64,000 bases of DNA from Amycolatopsis circi (GCF_003385235.1 NZ_PQIA01000024.1:19354-83353), one strand, 5' to 3'. Shown: positions 40,920 to 50,350, numbered from the stretch's first letter. The notes: generated by a model from the sequence alone, not told the origin. Program-made: numbers and translations.

Positions 40920-42260
40920 ATGTCCTCCAGTCCTGGCGTCGCCGCTCCGTCTCCGGCGCTGATGCGGCGCGTGGTTTTCGCGTCCGCCATCGGCAATACC
41001 GTCGAGACCTACGATTACGCGGTCTACGGCTTTCTGACGGTCGTGCTTTCGAAACTGTTCTTCCCCGCGCAACAGCCGGGCGTCGCGTTGCTGTCGGCCT
41101 TCGCGGTGTTCGGGGTCGCCTTCGTGGTGCGGCCGCTGGGTTCGCTGCTGTTCGGCTCGATCGCGGACCGGATCGGGCGCAAGCCCGCGCTGGTGGCCAC
41201 GGTCGCGTTGATGGCGGGCAGCACGGCGGCGATCGGCGTGCTGCCGCCGGTGGCGTCGATCGGTGTCTGGGCGCCGATTCTGCTGGTGCTGTTCCGGTTG
41301 CTGCAGGGGCTCGCCGCGGGTGGCGAGTACGGCACGGCCATGACTTACGCCGCCGAGTTCACCCCGCGCGGCAAGCGCGGCGCGATGACCAGCCGGGTGC
41401 AGATGGGGAGCGTGGCGAGTCTGCTGCTGGCCGCGGGCGCGGTGCTGTTGCTGAGTACCCTGCTGACGCCCGCGGCGATGGCGAGCTGGGGCTGGCGGAT
41501 CCCGTTCCTGCTGGCCCTGCCGCTGGGCCTGGTCGGGCTCTACATCCGTTCGCAGCTCGACGAATCCCCGGAGTTCCGGGCGTTGGAGCACCGCACGCAA
41601 GTGCCCGCCTCGCCGGTCAAGGAGTCGTTCACCGCGCACTGGCGGCTGATCGTGCTGATCTTCGGCATCGCCGCGTTCCAGCAGGTCGGCTACTACGTCG
41701 CCTTCACCTACGCGCAGACGTACCTGATCCGGCTCGGGTTCTCGCAGTCGCAGGCCACTCTGGCGACGGTGATCAGCATCGCGGTGGCGGTGGTGCTGGT
41801 CGCGTTGGGCGGGCCGCTGTCGGATCGGTGGGGCCGGTGGCCGATGCTGCTCGGGCTGTCCGCGGGCGCCTTCGTGCTGGCCTATCCGCTGTTCATCGGG
41901 CTCTCCTCGGCGAAAAGCCTGGGCGCGGCCATCGGGATGACGGTCCTGCTCGGCGTCCTGCCCGCGTTGTACACGTCGGTGGCTCCGGCGTCCTATGTGG
42001 AGGTTCTTCCCGCCCGGGTGCGCGCAACCGTGTTCGCGGTCGGGTTCGCGTTGGCGGCGACGTTGCTGGGCGGTCCGGCGCTGTATGTCAGCCAGACGCT
42101 GGTGCAAGTCACCGGGGACAACCGTGCACCCGCGCTGTTCCTCATGTTCGGTGCGCTGTTGAGCTTGATCGCGGCGTTGTTCGTGCGGCGGGCGACCAAG
42201 CGGGTGGAGGATGCGGAGCCAGCTCCGACGGTCAGCGAGCGGTCTCCCGAAGGGGTGTGA
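40920..42260 (+). CDS. MHS-family MFS importer
   Basis: The 446-residue protein is a 12-helix transporter of the metabolite:H+ symporter group. Evidence is the opening RRVVFASAIGNTVETYDYAV, the FGVAFVVRPLGSLLFGSIADRIGRKPALV-type loop (quoted part: RPLGSLLFGSIADRIGRK), LLQGLAAGGEYGTAMTYAAE and GPLSDRWGRWPMLLG. Relatives import carboxylates such as citrate, shikimate, proline betaine or alpha-ketoglutarate, so the substrate is probably an organic acid or zwitterion. GGGAG lies 8 bases before the ATG. It follows the palindrome promoter and precedes the MmgE/PrpD gene by 3 bp, so uptake is co-regulated with catabolism. Confidence 0.92.
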   Translation: MSSSPGVAAPSPALMRRVVFASAIGNTVETYDYAVYGFLTVVLSKLFFPAQQPGVALLSAFAVFGVAFVVRPLGSLLFGSIADRIGRKPALVATVALMAGSTAAIGVLPPVASIGVWAPILLVLFRLLQGLAAGGEYGTAMTYAAEFTPRGKRGAMTSRVQMGSVASLLLAAGAVLLLSTLLTPAAMASWGWRIPFLLALPLGLVGLYIRSQLDESPEFRALEHRTQVPASPVKESFTAHWRLIVLIFGIAAFQQVGYYVAFTYAQTYLIRLGFSQSQATLATVISIAVAVVLVALGGPLSDRWGRWPMLLGLSAGAFVLAYPLFIGLSSAKSLGAAIGMTVLLGVLPALYTSVAPASYVEVLPARVRATVFAVGFALAATLLGGPALYVSQTLVQVTGDNRAPALFLMFGALLSLIAALFVRRATKRVEDAEPAPTVSERSPEGV

Positions 42261-42263
42261 CCC

Positions 42264-43580
42264 GTGTTGCTCACCGATCTCGCTGAGCAACTCGACACCG
42301 CGGCCCCGAGGATCTCCGGCGAGCTGATCGACCAAGCCGGCACCTGTCTTCTCGACGCGCTGGCCTGCGCCTACGGCGGACGCGACCTGCCGTGGGCCAG
42401 GCAGGCCAGCGCGATCGCGGGCAGCGGCGACGATGCCACGATCTGGGCGACCGGCGGTCGAAGGACAGGGCTCGCGGACGCGGTGTTCGCGAATTCCGTT
42501 GCCTGCCATGCGTTGCTGCACGAGGACACGCATGCCGAAAGCCGGGTGCATCCCGGGACGGTGGTGCTTCCGGCGGCGCTGGCGATCGGGGAACGGCTGC
42601 GCTCGCCGTTGCCCGCGCTGCTGCGGGCGATCGTCCTCGGCTACGAGGCCATCGCGCAGGTTTCGGCCGCGGTGCTGACCGAGGAGTTCGGCGTACGCGG
42701 ATGGCGGGCCAGCAGTGTCTTCGGTCCCTTTGGCGCCGCGGCTGCGGCGGCGCATTTGCTGGGGCTCAGTCCAGCGGCCGCCGCGCACGCGTTCGGGATT
42801 GCTGCCAGCTCCGCTGCGGGCCTGTGCCAGTGGGCGCACGACGGGACCGCCGAGGTGTTCTTCCAGAATGCCGGAGCGTCGCGGGCAGGCGTCGTCGCCG
42901 CGCTGCTCGCCCAGGAAGGCGCGACCGGCGCGGCGTCGGCGGTGGACGGGATTTTCGGCCTGCGCCAGGCGTTCGGCGGTGCACGGGACGAAGCCGGGCC
43001 GCCGGACGTCCGGCTGGACCGGATGGCGATCTCGCAGACGTTTTTCAAGGCGTACCCGTCGTGTGCGTTGACCCAGGAACCGATCGACGCGGCCATCGTC
43101 CTTTCCGGACAAGGAATCGACCCCGAGCAGGTCGTCGAAGCCACGGTGTACACGTCCGGCGTGGCGGCACGCTATCCGGGCTGTGACAACGCGACTGCCT
43201 TGGCGGCGCCGATTTCCCGGCAGATGAGCCTGCAGTTCGCGGTGGCGGCCGCGTTGACCGACGGCGCGATCCGTCCGGACCGCTATGCCGGAGCGCTCGA
43301 TCCGCGGCTGGCGAAGCTGGCGGCGCGGATCTCGGTAGCCGTGGATCCTGTTGCGGACGCGGCTTTTCCGGCGAGCCGGGACGCGCGAGTGGCAGTCCGG
43401 CTCGCCGACGGACGCGTCGTGTCCGCGGAAAGCCGGGCGCAGGTTCCGGTGTCCGTGACCGGGAAGTTCCGCTCCTGCGCGGAACCGGTGCTGGGCGCGG
43501 GGGTCGACACGGTCCTGCGGGCCGTCCGGGAACCCTTCTCCGGCACCGATTCCGCGGAGTTCGTCGCGCATCTGCGCTGA
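42264..43580 (+). CDS. MmgE/PrpD-family protein
   Basis: The 438-residue protein is full length for the MmgE/PrpD family (2-methylcitrate dehydratase and relatives). Visible hallmarks are the helical N-terminus with LLDALACAYGGRDLPWARQA, the LLHEDTHAESRVHPGTVVLPA motif (quoted: EDTHAESRVHPGTVVLPA), GVRGWRASSVFGPFGAAAAA, AHDGTAEVFFQNAGASRAG and FFKAYPSCALTQEPIDAAI. Family members dehydrate or isomerise short tricarboxylates; itaconate and cis-aconitate enzymes belong here. The GTG start is 3 bp behind the importer. In this setting it may dehydrate a hydroxy-acid intermediate. No prpB or prpC is present, so a classical methylcitrate cycle is unlikely. Confidence 0.9.
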   Translation: MLLTDLAEQLDTAAPRISGELIDQAGTCLLDALACAYGGRDLPWARQASAIAGSGDDATIWATGGRRTGLADAVFANSVACHALLHEDTHAESRVHPGTVVLPAALAIGERLRSPLPALLRAIVLGYEAIAQVSAAVLTEEFGVRGWRASSVFGPFGAAAAAAHLLGLSPAAAAHAFGIAASSAAGLCQWAHDGTAEVFFQNAGASRAGVVAALLAQEGATGAASAVDGIFGLRQAFGGARDEAGPPDVRLDRMAISQTFFKAYPSCALTQEPIDAAIVLSGQGIDPEQVVEATVYTSGVAARYPGCDNATALAAPISRQMSLQFAVAAALTDGAIRPDRYAGALDPRLAKLAARISVAVDPVADAAFPASRDARVAVRLADGRVVSAESRAQVPVSVTGKFRSCAEPVLGAGVDTVLRAVREPFSGTDSAEFVAHLR

Positions 43581-43625
43581 ATCGACAAGTTGTTGCTTGA
43601 CTCGACACTATGTCGTGTCTAATCT
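43581..43625 (+). promoter_or_regulatory. hyuA-like operon promoter with TetR operator copy 3
   Basis: TTGACT (43597-43602) and TAATCT (43620-43625) are spaced 17 bp and enclose CGACA-CTA-TGTCG (43603-43615). A second, one-mismatch copy, CGACA-AGT-TGTTG, lies at 43583-43595, giving tandem sites. The whole block is nearly identical to the importer promoter. Confidence 0.82.
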
Positions 43626-43660
43626 GGCTCGCAGGCCGGGAGCCGTTCCACGGAAGGACA

Positions 43661-45763
43661 ATGACGTTGCGTTCCGAAGTCACGTTTCAGATCGGGTGCG
43701 ACATCGGCGGTACGTTCACCGACGTCGTCGCGCTCGCCTCGGACGGACAGTCCTATGCGGACAAGTCCGACACCGTCCCGGACGACCTCGCCGCGGGATT
43801 GCTTGCCGCGCTGGAGAATCTCGCCGCCCGCGTCGGGCTGCCGCTGACTGAGCTGCTCGCCGCGACTACGCGGTTCGTGAACGGCACGACCGTGGTGACG
43901 AACGCGGTCGCCGAATTGCGCGGCGCGAAGGTCGGGCTGATCACCACGCAGGGCTTCGGCGACAACCTGCTGATCGCGCGTTCGGCCCGCAACGCGCACC
44001 GCGATCACCACAAGCAGCTCAGCCTTCCGCAGATCGTCGCCCGCGAGAACGTGCTCGAGGTGCCCGAGCGGATCGACCGCAAGGGCCGGGTCGTCGTTCC
44101 GCTCACCGAGCGTCGGGCGCGCGAGGCCGTGGAAGCGCTGGCGGCCAAGGGCGTCGAGTCGATCGCCGTGTCCCTGTTGTGGGGCTTCGCGAACCCGGAA
44201 CATGAGGAACTGCTCGCCTCGATCGTCGAAGCCGAGCATCCGGAGCTGTTCTTGAGCGTCGCGTCACGGCTGCACCCGGTCATCCGGGAGTACGAGCGGA
44301 CGATGACCACGGTGCTCAACGCGTTCACCGGGATCCGGGTCGCCGAGTACACCGAGCGGATCGAGCGCGAGCTGGCGGCGCGCGGGCTGCGCGAACCGGT
44401 CGCGTTCATGCAGGGCTTCGGCGGCACGTCGAGCGCGGCGGAAGCCCGGCAGCGGCCGATCACGCTCATCGACTCCGGACCGGCCGGCGGCGTGATAGGG
44501 GCGCGGGCGCTGGCCGACCGGCTCGGTCTCAAGGACATCGTCACCGCGGACATGGGCGGCACGTCGTTCGACGTTTCCGTGCTGCGCGACGCGACCCCGA
44601 ACGTGACCCGGCGGGTGATGCTGGGGGAGCGGTTCCTGACCGCGCTGTCCAAGATCGACGTGCTGCCCATCGGCACCGGCGGCGGCAGCATCGCGTGGCT
44701 GGATTCGCGCGGAGTCCCGCAGGTCGGACCGCACAGCGCGGGTGCCGAGCCGGGTCCGATCTGCTACGGCAAAGGCGGCACCCGTCCGACGGTGACCGAC
44801 GCGTCGGCGGTGCTCGGGCTGCTGGATTCCGGGTCCTTTTTGGACGGTCGTCGGGCACTCGACACGGACAGCGCCAGCGAAGCCCTCGCCCGCGAGATCG
44901 GGAAACCGCTGGGCGTGGACGCGGTTCAGGCCGCGGCGGCGGTGCACCGGATGGTGGTCGCGGACATGGGCAACGCGGTCCGCGCCGTGACGGTGGAGCG
45001 CGGACACGACCCGCGCCGGTTCGCGATGGTGGCTTTCGGCGGCGCGCTCGGTCTGTTCGCCGCGGACATCGCTCGTTCGGTCGGCATCCGGCAGATCGTG
45101 ATTCCGGCCGAAGCCGCGGTGTTCTCCGCGCGCGGGCTGCTCTCCAGCGACGACGTGCGCACCCGCGCGCGCTCGGTGATGTGGCAGGGCGGCGGGGCCG
45201 AGGCGGTGCACGCCGCGCTGAAAGAGCTTGACGCGGAACTGGTCGAGGCGTTGCACACCGCGGGTTATTCGGACGACCGGATCGATGTCCGCTGGGAGGG
45301 TGACTTCAAGTTCCTTGGCCAGCAATGGGAACTGCGGGTGCCGATCCCGCGGCGCGACGATTTCGGCGAAGCGGACCTGGTCGCGATCCAGGACGGGTTC
45401 GCCGCGCGCTACGAACAGGAGTACGGCGAGGGCACGGCTTGGGTGGGCAGTCCGGTGGTGCTGATGTCGGTGCGGGTCACCGCGACCGGTCGCGTCGATT
45501 TCTTCGAGCCGGCGAAGCAAGAACTGGTCGACGACAGGGTCGAGCCGGTCGGCCGGAGGCGGATCCAGCGTGCCGGGGAGTCCGAAGCGGACGTTTACGA
45601 CGCGCGGCGGATCACCGCCGGGGCCAGGATTTCCGGCCCGGCGCTGATCGAGCACTCGCTGACCACCGTCGCGCTGCCCGAGGGCTGGGAACTGACCGTG
45701 GACGGCTGGGGCAACTACCTGCTGACCGACAAAGACCGGACCACCGGGGAGGAAACCGCATGA
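43661..45763 (+). CDS. Hydantoinase/oxoprolinase A-type subunit (HyuA family)
   Basis: The 700-residue protein has the HyuA architecture: N-terminal IGCDIGGTFTDVVALASDG (ATPase-like fold), TTRFVNGTTVVTNAVAEL, the IGLITTQGFGDNLLIARS region, DMGGTSFDVSVLRD (about residue 297) and a PIGTGGGSIAWLD motif. Such subunits act in N-methylhydantoinase, 5-oxoprolinase, and acetone or acetophenone carboxylases. All use ATP to phosphorylate the substrate or bicarbonate. GGAAGGA precedes the ATG at MTLRSEV, and the start overlaps nothing because the promoter lies just upstream. It is coupled by ATGA to the B subunit. The substrate is undetermined; a CoA-pathway context favours a carboxylase or a ring hydrolase. 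Confidence 0.92.
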   Translation: MTLRSEVTFQIGCDIGGTFTDVVALASDGQSYADKSDTVPDDLAAGLLAALENLAARVGLPLTELLAATTRFVNGTTVVTNAVAELRGAKVGLITTQGFGDNLLIARSARNAHRDHHKQLSLPQIVARENVLEVPERIDRKGRVVVPLTERRAREAVEALAAKGVESIAVSLLWGFANPEHEELLASIVEAEHPELFLSVASRLHPVIREYERTMTTVLNAFTGIRVAEYTERIERELAARGLREPVAFMQGFGGTSSAAEARQRPITLIDSGPAGGVIGARALADRLGLKDIVTADMGGTSFDVSVLRDATPNVTRRVMLGERFLTALSKIDVLPIGTGGGSIAWLDSRGVPQVGPHSAGAEPGPICYGKGGTRPTVTDASAVLGLLDSGSFLDGRRALDTDSASEALAREIGKPLGVDAVQAAAAVHRMVVADMGNAVRAVTVERGHDPRRFAMVAFGGALGLFAADIARSVGIRQIVIPAEAAVFSARGLLSSDDVRTRARSVMWQGGGAEAVHAALKELDAELVEALHTAGYSDDRIDVRWEGDFKFLGQQWELRVPIPRRDDFGEADLVAIQDGFAARYEQEYGEGTAWVGSPVVLMSVRVTATGRVDFFEPAKQELVDDRVEPVGRRRIQRAGESEADVYDARRITAGARISGPALIEHSLTTVALPEGWELTVDGWGNYLLTDKDRTTGEETA

Positions 45764-47781
45764 CCCCCGCCAGCGCGACCGGGCTCGACCCGGTCGACGT
45801 CGAAATTCTGGCCAAGGAACTGGACAACGTCGCCGCGGAAATGGGCGTGGTGATGATGCGCGCCTCCGGCAGCCCCGCGATCGCGGAGGCGGTGGACTTC
45901 TCCACCTTCATCGCCGACGCCGAGGGCGACATCATCAGCTACGCCGGCTACATCACGATGTACCTTGGCGCGGCCCGCCAAGCGGTCCGGCACATCCTCG
46001 CCACCTATCCGAGGCAGGAGATCCGGCCCGGGGACATGTTCCTCTGCAACGACCCGTTCACCACCGGCAACGCGCACGCCGTCGACGTCGGCGTGGTGCG
46101 GCCGATCTTCTTCGGCGAGCAACTGGTGGCGTGGTGCTGGGCCGAGGCGCACGTCAACGACTTCGGCGGCGCCGCGCCCGGCGGGATGGACCCGACGGCC
46201 ACCGAGGTCTACGGCGAAGCGCTGCGGCTGCCCGGGGTCAAGATCGTCGACCAGGGGCGTCCGGTCGAGGACGTGTGGCGGATCATCGAGACGAACATCC
46301 GGGTGCCGGAGCTGGTGCTCAACGACATCCGGTGCTTCATCGCCGCCTGCCACCGCTGCGACGAGCGGCTGCGGGCGCTCGTCGAGCAGTACGGCGCGGA
46401 CACTTTCCGCCGGTATGTCGAGGCCGCCAAGGACCTGGCCGAGCAGGCCGTCCGGCGCAGGATCGCGGATCTGCCGAAGGGCACGTTCACCGCCGAGGAA
46501 TTCGCCGAGCACAACGGGCACGCCGACGAGCTGTACCCGATCCGCTGCACGCTCACCGTCAGCGAGGACGCGCTGCGGTTCGACCTGACCGAGTCCGCGC
46601 CGCAGACCGACGGCTTCATCAACGTCAGCGCGGCGACCACCCTGGGCGCGGTTGTGTCCCCGCTGCTGATCACCCTGCTGCCGGATCTGCCGATCAACCA
46701 GGGCACGCTGCGCCCGATCGAGGTGGTGACCCGGCCGGGCACGATCTGCGACGCGCGCCAGCCCGCGCCGATGGGGGCCGGGCACATCGAGACCGGGTTC
46801 CGGATCGGGAAGGTGGTCACCAGGCTGCTCGCCGATCTCCAGGCGGGCAGCGAGAACGCCTTCGTCCGCGAGCACGTGACGGCGCCGTGGCAGGACTCGT
46901 GGAGCGCCAGTTTCTTCTACGCTCCCGACGAATCCGGCCGGCTGGTGCCGTTCCCGGACATGAACGGCGGCGGCAGCGGAGCGGGCGCGCAGGCGATCGC
47001 GGACGGCATGGACGTCAGCGGCGTGCTCGCCCAGCCGCAGAACAGCATTCCGGACATCGAGATCAACGAACTCGCCTATCCGGTGCTGTACCTGTGGCGC
47101 AAGCTGAACCCGAACTCCGGCGGACCGGGCCGGACCCGGGGCGGCGCGGGCATCGACCTCGCGTTCACGCCGTGGTACACGCCGGGCGGACAGGAGCACG
47201 TCATGGCGGCCTGCTGGCAGGTTCCGCCGTGCGGGGTCTTCGGCGGCTACCCCGGATCCACGAGCGGTTCGGCGCTGGTCTCCGGCGCCCAGGCAGACGA
47301 GGCGTTCGCCCGGGGCGAGGTCCCGCGCGCCGTCGAGGATCTCCCTGCCGCGCCGAAACCGTTGCAGGGAAAGCAGTTCGGGCTTTCGGTCGGTGCTGGC
47401 GACGTGGTGGTGCTGCGGGTCGGCGGCGGTGGCGGCTACGGCGATCCGCTGGAACGCGATCCGGACCTGGTCGCGGCGGATGTGCGCTCGGGCGTGGTGA
47501 CGGCCGACGCGGCGCGGGTTTCCTACGGCGTCGTGCTCGACGCGGCGGGCGGCCCGGACCTTGCCGAGACCAGTCGCGAGCGGGACCGAATCCGTGCCAG
47601 CAGGCGGGAATGGCACCGGGAAGACGGCTTGGCGGTGCGCCGAAGCCCGGCGCACGAACGGCTGGCCGAACGCGGCCAGTGGTGCCAGCCGAGGCCGGGG
47701 GTCGAACTCGCGGAGTACGCCGACCCGGACACCGGAACGCTGCTGCGCGCGGACGTGGTCGTGCACCCGGACGCCCGATGA
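45760..47781 (+). CDS. Hydantoinase/oxoprolinase B-type subunit (HyuB family)
   Basis: The 673-residue partner shows the HyuB features DPVDVEILAKELDNVAAEMG, then the segment DFSTFIADAEGDIISYAGYI, RPGDMFLCNDPFTTGNAHAV with metal-site residues, VNDFGGAAPGGMDPTATEVY and, later, GGGGGYGDPLERDP near the C-terminus. A and B subunits form the catalytic complex. Some carboxylases of this family need a small third subunit; no such gene follows, which points toward the two-subunit hydrolase or acetophenone-like type. ATG overlaps the stop of the A subunit as ATGA, and its own stop overlaps the ligase start. Confidence 0.92.
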   Translation: MTPASATGLDPVDVEILAKELDNVAAEMGVVMMRASGSPAIAEAVDFSTFIADAEGDIISYAGYITMYLGAARQAVRHILATYPRQEIRPGDMFLCNDPFTTGNAHAVDVGVVRPIFFGEQLVAWCWAEAHVNDFGGAAPGGMDPTATEVYGEALRLPGVKIVDQGRPVEDVWRIIETNIRVPELVLNDIRCFIAACHRCDERLRALVEQYGADTFRRYVEAAKDLAEQAVRRRIADLPKGTFTAEEFAEHNGHADELYPIRCTLTVSEDALRFDLTESAPQTDGFINVSAATTLGAVVSPLLITLLPDLPINQGTLRPIEVVTRPGTICDARQPAPMGAGHIETGFRIGKVVTRLLADLQAGSENAFVREHVTAPWQDSWSASFFYAPDESGRLVPFPDMNGGGSGAGAQAIADGMDVSGVLAQPQNSIPDIEINELAYPVLYLWRKLNPNSGGPGRTRGGAGIDLAFTPWYTPGGQEHVMAACWQVPPCGVFGGYPGSTSGSALVSGAQADEAFARGEVPRAVEDLPAAPKPLQGKQFGLSVGAGDVVVLRVGGGGGYGDPLERDPDLVAADVRSGVVTADAARVSYGVVLDAAGGPDLAETSRERDRIRASRREWHREDGLAVRRSPAHERLAERGQWCQPRPGVELAEYADPDTGTLLRADVVVHPDAR

Positions 47782-49376
47782 CGAGCCACAACGAAAGGCG
47801 GAACGACGTGGTTGCCCCGGACACTTTCCCGGACGCGCTGGCGGCGCTGGCGAAGCTGTTTCCCGACGAGGAGGCGGTGGTCGCGCCCGAGGGGCGGCTG
47901 ACCTTCGCCGAGTTCGCCCAGCGTTGCGACGACCTGGCAGGCGCGTTCCGCGCGGTGGGGCTGCGGCCGGGGGAGCGGGTGGGGATCCTGCTGCCGAACG
48001 GGCTGCGCTGGCTGGTCGCGATGCTCGGCGTCCAGCGGGCCGGGCTGGTCGCGGTGCCGGTCAACACCTGGTACCGGTCGGCGGAGCTGGCGCATCTGGT
48101 CGGCACCGCCGACCTGCGGCTGGTGGTCACCGAACAGCAGGTGTTCGGCAAGGACATGCTCGCTGAGCTCACCGCGGCCGGGCACGGCGAGGCCTTCGAG
48201 CCCGGAGCCCGCACGGACGGTTATCTGGGCGCGGTGTTCTGGTCGTCCGCCGAGCCGTTCCCGTCCGGGCTCGAGCCCGCCCCGGCTCCGGAGCGCAGCG
48301 CGGGACCGGACGACCTCGCGATGATCCTCTACACCAGCGGCAGCACGGCGTTGCCGAAAGCGGTGCCGCTGGAACACGGCAAGCTGCTGCGCAACGGGTA
48401 CGAGATGGGCGAGCGAATGCACGTCGGGCCGGGCGACCGGCTGTGGTTCGCGATGCCGTTGTTCTTCGGCTACGGGGCCTGCAACGCGCTTCCGGTCGCG
48501 TTGAGCCACGGCCTCACGTTGTGCGTCGAGGTAAAGGTCGACGGCGACGCGTCGCTGGCCTTCATCGAGCGCGAACGGTGCACTGTCTCCTATGGACTCG
48601 CGACGGCGGTCCGGGCGCTGCTGGCCGCGCCGAGCTTCGGCAGCCGGGACATTTCCTCCCTGCGCACCGGACCGGTCGGGTTCAACGCCGAGGACAAACG
48701 CCTGGCCATCGAAGGGCTCGGCATCACCGAGGCGTGCAGCGCCTACGGGCTGACCGAGTCCTACGGCTTCGTGACCATGACCGACGCGAGCGACCTGCCG
48801 GAAGTCAAGCTGCACACCCAGGGCAGGCGGCTGCCGACCCAGGAGATCCGCATCGTGGACAAGTCCGGTGCGGAGTGCCCGCCCGGCGCCACCGGCGAGA
48901 TCGAGATCCGGGGCTGCGTGATCGACGGCTACCTCAGCGGGTCCGACGTCGGCGGCGGCACGCATTCCCCCGACGGCTGGTTCCGCACCGGCGACCTCGG
49001 GTCGCTCGACGCGGACGGGCGGCTGTCGTTCGGCGGCCGGTGGAAGGAAATGCTCAAGATCAAGGGCATCAACGTCGCGCCGGTGGAGATCGAGGGCATC
49101 CTCGGCGAGCACGCCGAGGTCGATCAGGCGTACGTCTTCGGACTGTCCACTCCGGACGGTGACCAGGAGATGGCCTGCGTCGTCGTCGCGGACGAGCGCA
49201 GCGGCGCCGACGGGACCGAACTGGCGAGCAGGCTGCGGGAGTACGTCCGGTCCCGGGCCGCGAGCTACAAGGTCCCTTCCCGGGTCGTGGTGCTGGATTC
49301 CGCCGCGGTGCCGCAGACGCACACCGGCAAGGTCAGCAAGCTCAAGCTGCGCGAGATGCTGGAGGCGGCGGGATGA
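47778..49376 (+). CDS. AMP-forming acyl-CoA ligase
   Basis: The 532-residue enzyme activates a carboxylic acid to its CoA thioester via an acyl-adenylate. The P-loop is LYTSGSTALPKAVPLEH (about 183), a variant of the usual SGTTGxPKG. Other motifs are GLTESYGFVTM, WFRTGDLGSLDADGRLSFGG and WKEMLKIKGINVAPVEIEG, with the catalytic C-terminal Lys in TGKVSKLKLRE. The N-terminal domain is complete. It is coupled by ATGA to the HyuB-like gene and overlaps the cyclase gene. It is probably the entry enzyme for the CoA part of the pathway; benzoate- or fatty-acid-type substrates are family precedents. Confidence 0.92.
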   Translation: MTSHNERRNDVVAPDTFPDALAALAKLFPDEEAVVAPEGRLTFAEFAQRCDDLAGAFRAVGLRPGERVGILLPNGLRWLVAMLGVQRAGLVAVPVNTWYRSAELAHLVGTADLRLVVTEQQVFGKDMLAELTAAGHGEAFEPGARTDGYLGAVFWSSAEPFPSGLEPAPAPERSAGPDDLAMILYTSGSTALPKAVPLEHGKLLRNGYEMGERMHVGPGDRLWFAMPLFFGYGACNALPVALSHGLTLCVEVKVDGDASLAFIERERCTVSYGLATAVRALLAAPSFGSRDISSLRTGPVGFNAEDKRLAIEGLGITEACSAYGLTESYGFVTMTDASDLPEVKLHTQGRRLPTQEIRIVDKSGAECPPGATGEIEIRGCVIDGYLSGSDVGGGTHSPDGWFRTGDLGSLDADGRLSFGGRWKEMLKIKGINVAPVEIEGILGEHAEVDQAYVFGLSTPDGDQEMACVVVADERSGADGTELASRLREYVRSRAASYKVPSRVVVLDSAAVPQTHTGKVSKLKLREMLEAAG

Positions 49377-50329
49377 CCGGGCGGCGCACCCCGGCGTTCG
49401 CGGACCTGCCGACGCTGCCGGACCGGGACGAGCACCACGCGTGGGACGTATGGGGGCGCGCGGACGAAATCGGCACGCTCAACCTGATCGGCCCGCAGCA
49501 GCGGATCGCCGCGGCGAAGACGGTGCGCAGCGGGCGGATGATCTCGTTGACCCTGCCGTTGAACGAGCCCGATCCCGGGCTGTTCGAGGAACGCGAGCTG
49601 TTCCGGCACGTCGTGGATGACACCGCGGCCGGGCACGACGACCGGCTGGACGGGTTCTACCTGCAGGGTTCCTCGCAGTGGGACGGGCTGCGGCACATCA
49701 ACGCCGGGCGGCACGGGTATTGGGGCGGCCGGAGCGAAGCCGACCTGACGAGCAGCGAGGTGCTGGGGGTCGACCGGTGGGCGGAGCACGGCTTCGGCGG
49801 ACGCGGGGTGCTGGTCGACGTCGCCGGGCACCTGGCGGCGCAAGGCGCGCCGCTCGCCCCGGACGAGCCGGTGGAGATCACCGCCGCGCTGCTCGACGAG
49901 GTCGCCGCCGCGCAGGGAACCGTCTTCGAATCCGGGGACATCCTCGTGGTCCGCACCGGATGGACGGAGTGGTACCGGCAGCTGCCGGCGCGGGAGCGGG
50001 CCGCGCTGCGCGGGACGATCGGCTCGGGTTTCGCCTGCCCCGGGCTGGAGTCGGCGAAGGGCATGGCCGGGTACCTCTGGGACCGGGAGTTCGCCGCGGT
50101 CGCGATGGACAACGTCGGCGTCGAGGTCTTCCCGGTGAACCGCGCCAAGGGTTTCCTGCACCGCAGGCTGATCGCGTTGCAGGGCATGCCGCTGGGCGAG
50201 CTGTGGCTGCTGGACCGGCTCGCGCGGGCGTGCGCGGAGCGGGGGAGCCACGAGTTCCTCCTCGTCTCCGGCGTGCTGCCGCTGCCGCGCGGCGTCGGCA
50301 GCCCCGCCAACGCGCACGCGATTCTCTGA
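49373..50329 (+). CDS. Cyclase/kynurenine formamidase-family hydrolase
   Basis: The 318-residue protein belongs to the cyclase family (metal-dependent hydrolases of amides or lactones, such as kynurenine formamidase). It has WGRADEIGTLNLIGPQQRIA, the metal motif SSQWDGLRHINAGRHGYWGG in place of the HxGTHxDxPxH loop, ARGVLVDVAGH-like strand and GDILVVRTGWTEWYRQLP. The QWDGLRH version is typical of the subgroup found in aromatic and terpenoid pathways. It overlaps the ligase by ATGA and might open a ring or cleave an amide in the pathway. Confidence 0.88.
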   Translation: MTGRRTPAFADLPTLPDRDEHHAWDVWGRADEIGTLNLIGPQQRIAAAKTVRSGRMISLTLPLNEPDPGLFEERELFRHVVDDTAAGHDDRLDGFYLQGSSQWDGLRHINAGRHGYWGGRSEADLTSSEVLGVDRWAEHGFGGRGVLVDVAGHLAAQGAPLAPDEPVEITAALLDEVAAAQGTVFESGDILVVRTGWTEWYRQLPARERAALRGTIGSGFACPGLESAKGMAGYLWDREFAAVAMDNVGVEVFPVNRAKGFLHRRLIALQGMPLGELWLLDRLARACAERGSHEFLLVSGVLPLPRGVGSPANAHAIL

Positions 50330-50350
50330 CGCTTCGAGAAAGGAAAGACC

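Noticed and set aside
40302..43571. A 1089-codon open frame antisense to the importer and MmgE/PrpD genes
   Set aside because: High-GC genomes give long shadow frames; it lacks motifs and a ribosome site, has an Arg/His-rich composition, and crosses the mapped promoter of the hyuA-like operon.
42264..43580. A methylcitrate cycle based on the MmgE/PrpD gene
   Set aside because: No 2-methylcitrate synthase or lyase is nearby, so only the family name is supported.
45715..49322. Long minus-strand frames opposite the HyuB-like and ligase genes
   Set aside because: They are antisense shadows of two genes with unambiguous family motifs and overlapping stop/start junctions.
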